Part shown: one piece after another, positions 61,398 through 64,000 of the stretch
Layout: every line of letters starts with the position of its first letter
Position numbering within the stretch: position 1 is the stretch's first letter
Source of the DNA: an uncultured Lachnospiraceae bacterium
GTDB lineage: Bacteria > Bacillota > Clostridia > Lachnospirales > Lachnospiraceae
NCBI GenBank assembly: GCA_934899185.1
Contig: CAKXYI010000003.1
Coordinates: 1-64,000, forward strand
Direction: 5' to 3'
Length of the DNA: 64,000 nt
Translations under genes and position numbers: made by a program
Notes under the pieces: generated by a model
What the model saw: only the letters and a program-made list of their open reading frames with translations
Database searches by the model: none
Told to the model about the DNA's origin: nothing

Positions 61398-63083
61398 CTA
61401 TTCTACCGATGCAATGTAATAGTAAACCGGCTGACCGCCCATCTGTAACTCTACTTCCAGATCAGCAAACTTCTCGCCAACAGCAGCAGCAAGTGCCTCA
61501 GCATCTTCCTCTGTCACATCTGCACCATAATAAATGCTAACGATAGCAGAATCTTCATCTACCATTTCAGCAATCATATCAAGGAATACGGTCTGGATGT
61601 CAGTATTCACGGCAAGGATGCCGGCATCACCGATACCCATATAATCTCCCTCATGGATCTCCTTGTCGTCGATCACGGTATCACGCACTGCATAAGTAAC
61701 CTGCCCGGTCTTGACATTGGAAAGTTCCTCGATCATACGCTCTTCATTTTCCTTGGCGCTCTGCTCTGGAATGAAGTTGATCAACGCTGTGATTCCCTGT
61801 GGGATCGTCTTGGTCGGAAGAACGATGACTTCCTTATCCTCACACAAAGAAGCCGCCTGATTTGCAGCCAGTATGATATTTTTATTGTTTGGCAATACAA
61901 AAACGGTCTTAGCAGGTACTTTAGCGATCGCCTCCAACACATCCTCCGTGCTAGGATTCATGGTCTGACCGCCTTCGATCATGTAATCTACGCCTAATTC
62001 CTTAAAGATCTCATTAAGACCTTCGCCGATCGATACGGCAACAAATCCCATTTCCTTTTCCGGCTCTGCGCTGGCAGGTGCCTCTTCTTCGGTTTTCTTC
62101 TTCTCAGCCTGCTGTGCGGCCGCTTTCTCTGCATCCTTGAGCAGACGCTCCTGATGCTCCTCACGCATATTGTCAATCTTGATCTTGCTAAGAGAACCAT
62201 GTGTCAGGGCCTTTTGAATGGCAAGTCCCGGATCATTGGTATGTACATGGGTCTTAACGATCTCATCATCTGCAACAACGACGATAGAATCACCGATGGA
62301 TTCGAGATAGCCCTTGTACTCCTGTTCCTGTGCCTCGGTCAATGGTTTATCTAAAACAATGATAAATTCTGTACAATAACCATACTTGATCTCTGCCTCA
62401 GCCTCCGGAGTGGTCTTTGCGACATTACCGGATCCGGATTCTGTTTCGATCGTATAGTCTACTTCTTTACCAAGCAGGCAATCATAAGCACCCTGCATAA
62501 CAACAACAAGTCCCTGTCCGCCGGAATCTACAACGCCAGCCTGCTTTAATACAGGAAGCATATCTGGTGTCTTACTAAGAACAAAATCCGCTTCTTTGAT
62601 GATTTCATCTATAAAATATACGATATCATCTGTTGTATCTACCAGTTCCAACGCTTTATCTGCGGCACCTTTTGCAACAGTAAGAATGGTACCCTCTTTT
62701 GGCTTCATAACAGCCTTATATGCTGTCTCAACCGCACGCTGTAATGCCTCACATAAAATATCAACATCTACTTCGTCTACTTCTTTGATTGCTTTTGTAA
62801 ATCCACGCAACAACTGCGAAAGAATAACACCGGAGTTACCACGCGCTCCACGAAGAGAACCAGATGAAATAGCCTTAGCGAGAGTCTTCATATCGACCTG
62901 TTCCAATGCACTGACCTCTTTAGCAGCAGACATGATTGTCATTGTCATATTTGTTCCAGTGTCCCCATCCGGTACTGGAAATACATTCAATTCATTGATC
63001 CATTCTTTTTTTGACTCTAAATTCTTTGCACCCGCTAAAAACATCTTGGCAAGCGTAGTTGCATTAATTGTATTGGCTTCCAC
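61398..63083 (-). CDS. DAK2-domain fatty-acid kinase FakA-like protein
   Basis: The 561-residue protein has an N-terminal DhaL/DAK2 nucleotide-binding domain (NVFPVPDGDTGTNM, ~29-42; SLRGARGNSGVILSQ), a middle domain, and a C-terminal EDD-like domain. This is the YloV/FakA layout; FakA phosphorylates fatty acids bound to FakB proteins. An acidic Lys/Glu/Ala-rich linker (~315-345) joins the domains. It lies between the Asp23 gene and recG as in most Firmicutes. Confidence 0.93.
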   Translation of the reverse strand: MEANTINATTLAKMFLAGAKNLESKKEWINELNVFPVPDGDTGTNMTMTIMSAAKEVSALEQVDMKTLAKAISSGSLRGARGNSGVILSQLLRGFTKAIKEVDEVDVDILCEALQRAVETAYKAVMKPKEGTILTVAKGAADKALELVDTTDDIVYFIDEIIKEADFVLSKTPDMLPVLKQAGVVDSGGQGLVVVMQGAYDCLLGKEVDYTIETESGSGNVAKTTPEAEAEIKYGYCTEFIIVLDKPLTEAQEQEYKGYLESIGDSIVVVADDEIVKTHVHTNDPGLAIQKALTHGSLSKIKIDNMREEHQERLLKDAEKAAAQQAEKKKTEEEAPASAEPEKEMGFVAVSIGEGLNEIFKELGVDYMIEGGQTMNPSTEDVLEAIAKVPAKTVFVLPNNKNIILAANQAASLCEDKEVIVLPTKTIPQGITALINFIPEQSAKENEERMIEELSNVKTGQVTYAVRDTVIDDKEIHEGDYMGIGDAGILAVNTDIQTVFLDMIAEMVDEDSAIVSIYYGADVTEEDAEALAAAVGEKFADLEVELQMGGQPVYYYIASVE

Positions 63084-63098
63084 TATCGTAAATCCTCC

Positions 63099-63458
63099 TT
63101 AGTCAATCACTCTTACGCCTTCAACGTAGATATTCATTGCCTTGACTGTCATACCTGTAAAAGATTCGACCTTATACTTAACAGTCTCCATTAAATTGTC
63201 AGCAACGGTTGCAATACTGACACCATAAGAAATAATCACATGAAAATCAAGTGTAATCTCATTGTTCTCATCAATAAAAACAGCGATTCCATGATTCAGA
63301 TAATCTTTTTTTAGTAACTTTACAAGACCATCCTTCATATTCACAGCAGCCATCCCTACGATACCAAAGCATTCTACTGCCACAGAACCGGCATAGGTTG
63401 CAATAACATCTGATTCAATCACAATCTTACCCAAATTGGTTTCCATTTGACCTTGCAT
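63099..63458 (-). CDS. Asp23/Gls24-family protein (YloU-like)
   Basis: The 119-residue protein has the Asp23 pattern: GKIVIESDVIATYAGSVAVECFGIVGM, then ITLDFHVIISYGVSIA, then GMTVKAMNIYVEGVR. Members are small cytoplasmic proteins linked to envelope stress and often co-transcribed with fakA. GGAGGTATATAT precedes ATG 63458; ATG 63446 is an in-frame alternative. Confidence 0.93.
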   Translation of the reverse strand: MQGQMETNLGKIVIESDVIATYAGSVAVECFGIVGMAAVNMKDGLVKLLKKDYLNHGIAVFIDENNEITLDFHVIISYGVSIATVADNLMETVKYKVESFTGMTVKAMNIYVEGVRVID

Positions 63459-63510
63459 ATATATACCTCCGCATTAATCGTCCATAATATAAATGACATA
63501 ATATGTTTTT

Positions 63511-63538
63511 ATTATAAACGTTTTTCCATAAAATACAA
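63511..63538 (-). promoter_or_regulatory. Promoter of the asp23-fakA-recG operon
   Basis: Reading leftward, TTGTAT (63533-63538) and TATAAT (63511-63516) are 16 bases apart, about 50 bases before the Asp23 start. Confidence 0.55.
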
Positions 63539-63589
63539 TCTAATTTTTGGCATTACCTATATTTTTTTAAAAAAAGAAGCAAAAAAACA

Positions 63590-63618
63590 TTGCTTTTTAG
63601 AAAATGCTCTGATATAAT
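63590..63618 (+). promoter_or_regulatory. Promoter of rpmB
   Basis: TTGCTT (63590-63595) and TATAAT (63613-63618) have a 17-base spacer, about 65 bases before rpmB. It lies back to back with the Asp23 operon promoter. Confidence 0.7.
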
Positions 63619-63682
63619 ATGCGTGTTGCGATTTTGTATCGAATACAGAAATTACAAAACCATAATCCAAGGAGGTGCAGTC

Positions 63683-63868
63683 ATGGCTAAGTGTGCAGTT
63701 TGTGGAAAAGGCGCTCATTTCGGAAATAATGTGAGCCATTCTCATAGAAGATCAAACAGAATGTGGAAATCAAACATCAAGTCTGTTAAGTGTAACGTAA
63801 ACGGAACACCTAAGAAGTTGTACGTATGTGCATCTTGCTTACGTTCTGGTAAAGTTGAGCGAGTTTAA
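63683..63868 (+). CDS. rpmB: Ribosomal protein L28, zinc-binding type
   Basis: The 61-residue L28 opens MAKCAVCGKG and ends with YVCASCLRSGKVERV: two CxxC pairs that can bind zinc, the form of L28 considered ancestral and zinc-dependent. HSHRRSNRMWKSNIKSV is the standard rRNA-contacting core. ATG 63683 follows AAGGAGG. It is transcribed alone, diverging from the Asp23 operon, and ends at a terminator. Confidence 0.97.
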   Translation: MAKCAVCGKGAHFGNNVSHSHRRSNRMWKSNIKSVKCNVNGTPKKLYVCASCLRSGKVERV

Positions 63869-63882
63869 TATTTCGTCAATCA

Positions 63883-63913
63883 GGGAATTGTCTTTTGGGC
63901 AATTCCTTTTTTT
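63883..63913 (+). terminator. rpmB terminator
   Basis: GGAATTG (63884-63890) pairs with CAATTCC (63900-63906), followed by seven Ts, 15 bases after the rpmB stop. The remaining bases to the window end show no gene that I can support. Confidence 0.9.
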
Positions 63914-64000
63914 GTATCTAAAACTTCCTATCCCACTCTCCCTTTTCTCAGTCACAACAAAAGAGTTTAAAGCCAATACATAAAAGTGCGATCGCCAGTA

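Noticed and set aside
1..64000. CRISPR arrays, tRNA or rRNA genes, insertion sequences, toxin-antitoxin or other defence modules
   Set aside because: I read both strands and found no spaced direct repeats, cloverleaf-like segments, transposase motifs or defence-protein signatures.

Overview
The window is a stretch of conserved chromosome from a low-to-moderate GC, spore-forming Firmicute, most likely a Lachnospiraceae member. The evidence is Bacillus/Clostridium-type gene order (mutS-mutL-miaA, mreBCD-mrdA-minCD-rodA, sepF-ylmH-lspA-rluD, rplU-prp-rpmA-obgE, remA-gmk-rpoZ-rimO-pgsA-cinA, rpmB/asp23-fakA-recG), an L27 with the Prp-cleaved N-terminal extension, LexA operators of the Gram-positive CGAAC-N4-GTTYG type, and sporulation-linked genes (an alpha/beta-type SASP, a YlbJ-like protein, a BofC-like protein, a SpoVB/MurJ-like flippase). 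The genus cannot be set from sequence alone.

Layout. (1) 1-12.4 kb, + strand: tail of a DUF3048 protein, a MurJ-like flippase, a BofC-like membrane protein, two FAD oxidoreductases, mutS, mutL, miaA and a PLP enzyme. (2) 12.4-22.1 kb, + strand: one cell-shape and division operon (mreB, mreC, mreD, PBP2, minC, minD, rodA, an mgsA-like gene, a lipoprotein D,D-carboxypeptidase and a small P-loop protein), closed by a bidirectional terminator. (3) 22.2-28.5 kb: a lone DUF378 gene, then HlyD-like, yggS, sepF, ylmH, aroB, lspA, rluD. (4) 28.6-31.8 kb: lexA facing a LysM protein across several LexA operators, then plsC and a tyrosine recombinase. (5) 31.8-45.2 kb, - strand: his genes (hisZGDB-IE), two radical-SAM-related genes, RNase E/G, the L21/Prp/L27 genes, obgE, yhbY, a nadD-yqeK fusion and rsfS. 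(6) 45.3-57.1 kb, mostly - strand: recU, pseudouridine synthases, ygiQ, a HAD phosphatase, ylbJ (+), coaD, rsmD, cinA, pgsA, rimO, rpoZ, gmk, remA, yicC. (7) 57.2-64 kb: rqcH and a SASP gene (+), recG, fakA, asp23 (-), and rpmB (+).

There is no tRNA, rRNA, CRISPR array, insertion sequence, prophage or defence island that I can support, and no gap over 300 bases without a gene. I found no clear undescribed multi-gene system. The points most worth following are departures from normal inside familiar genes: a methylglyoxal-synthase homologue whose catalytic Asp is Thr; a MinD that ends before its membrane helix, with no minE beside it; a HisIE fused to a degenerate HisA/HisF-like domain in a his cluster lacking hisA/F/H/C; an intrinsic-terminator-like hairpin whose loop holds the next gene's start codon; and an excess of the octamer GCGATCGC.
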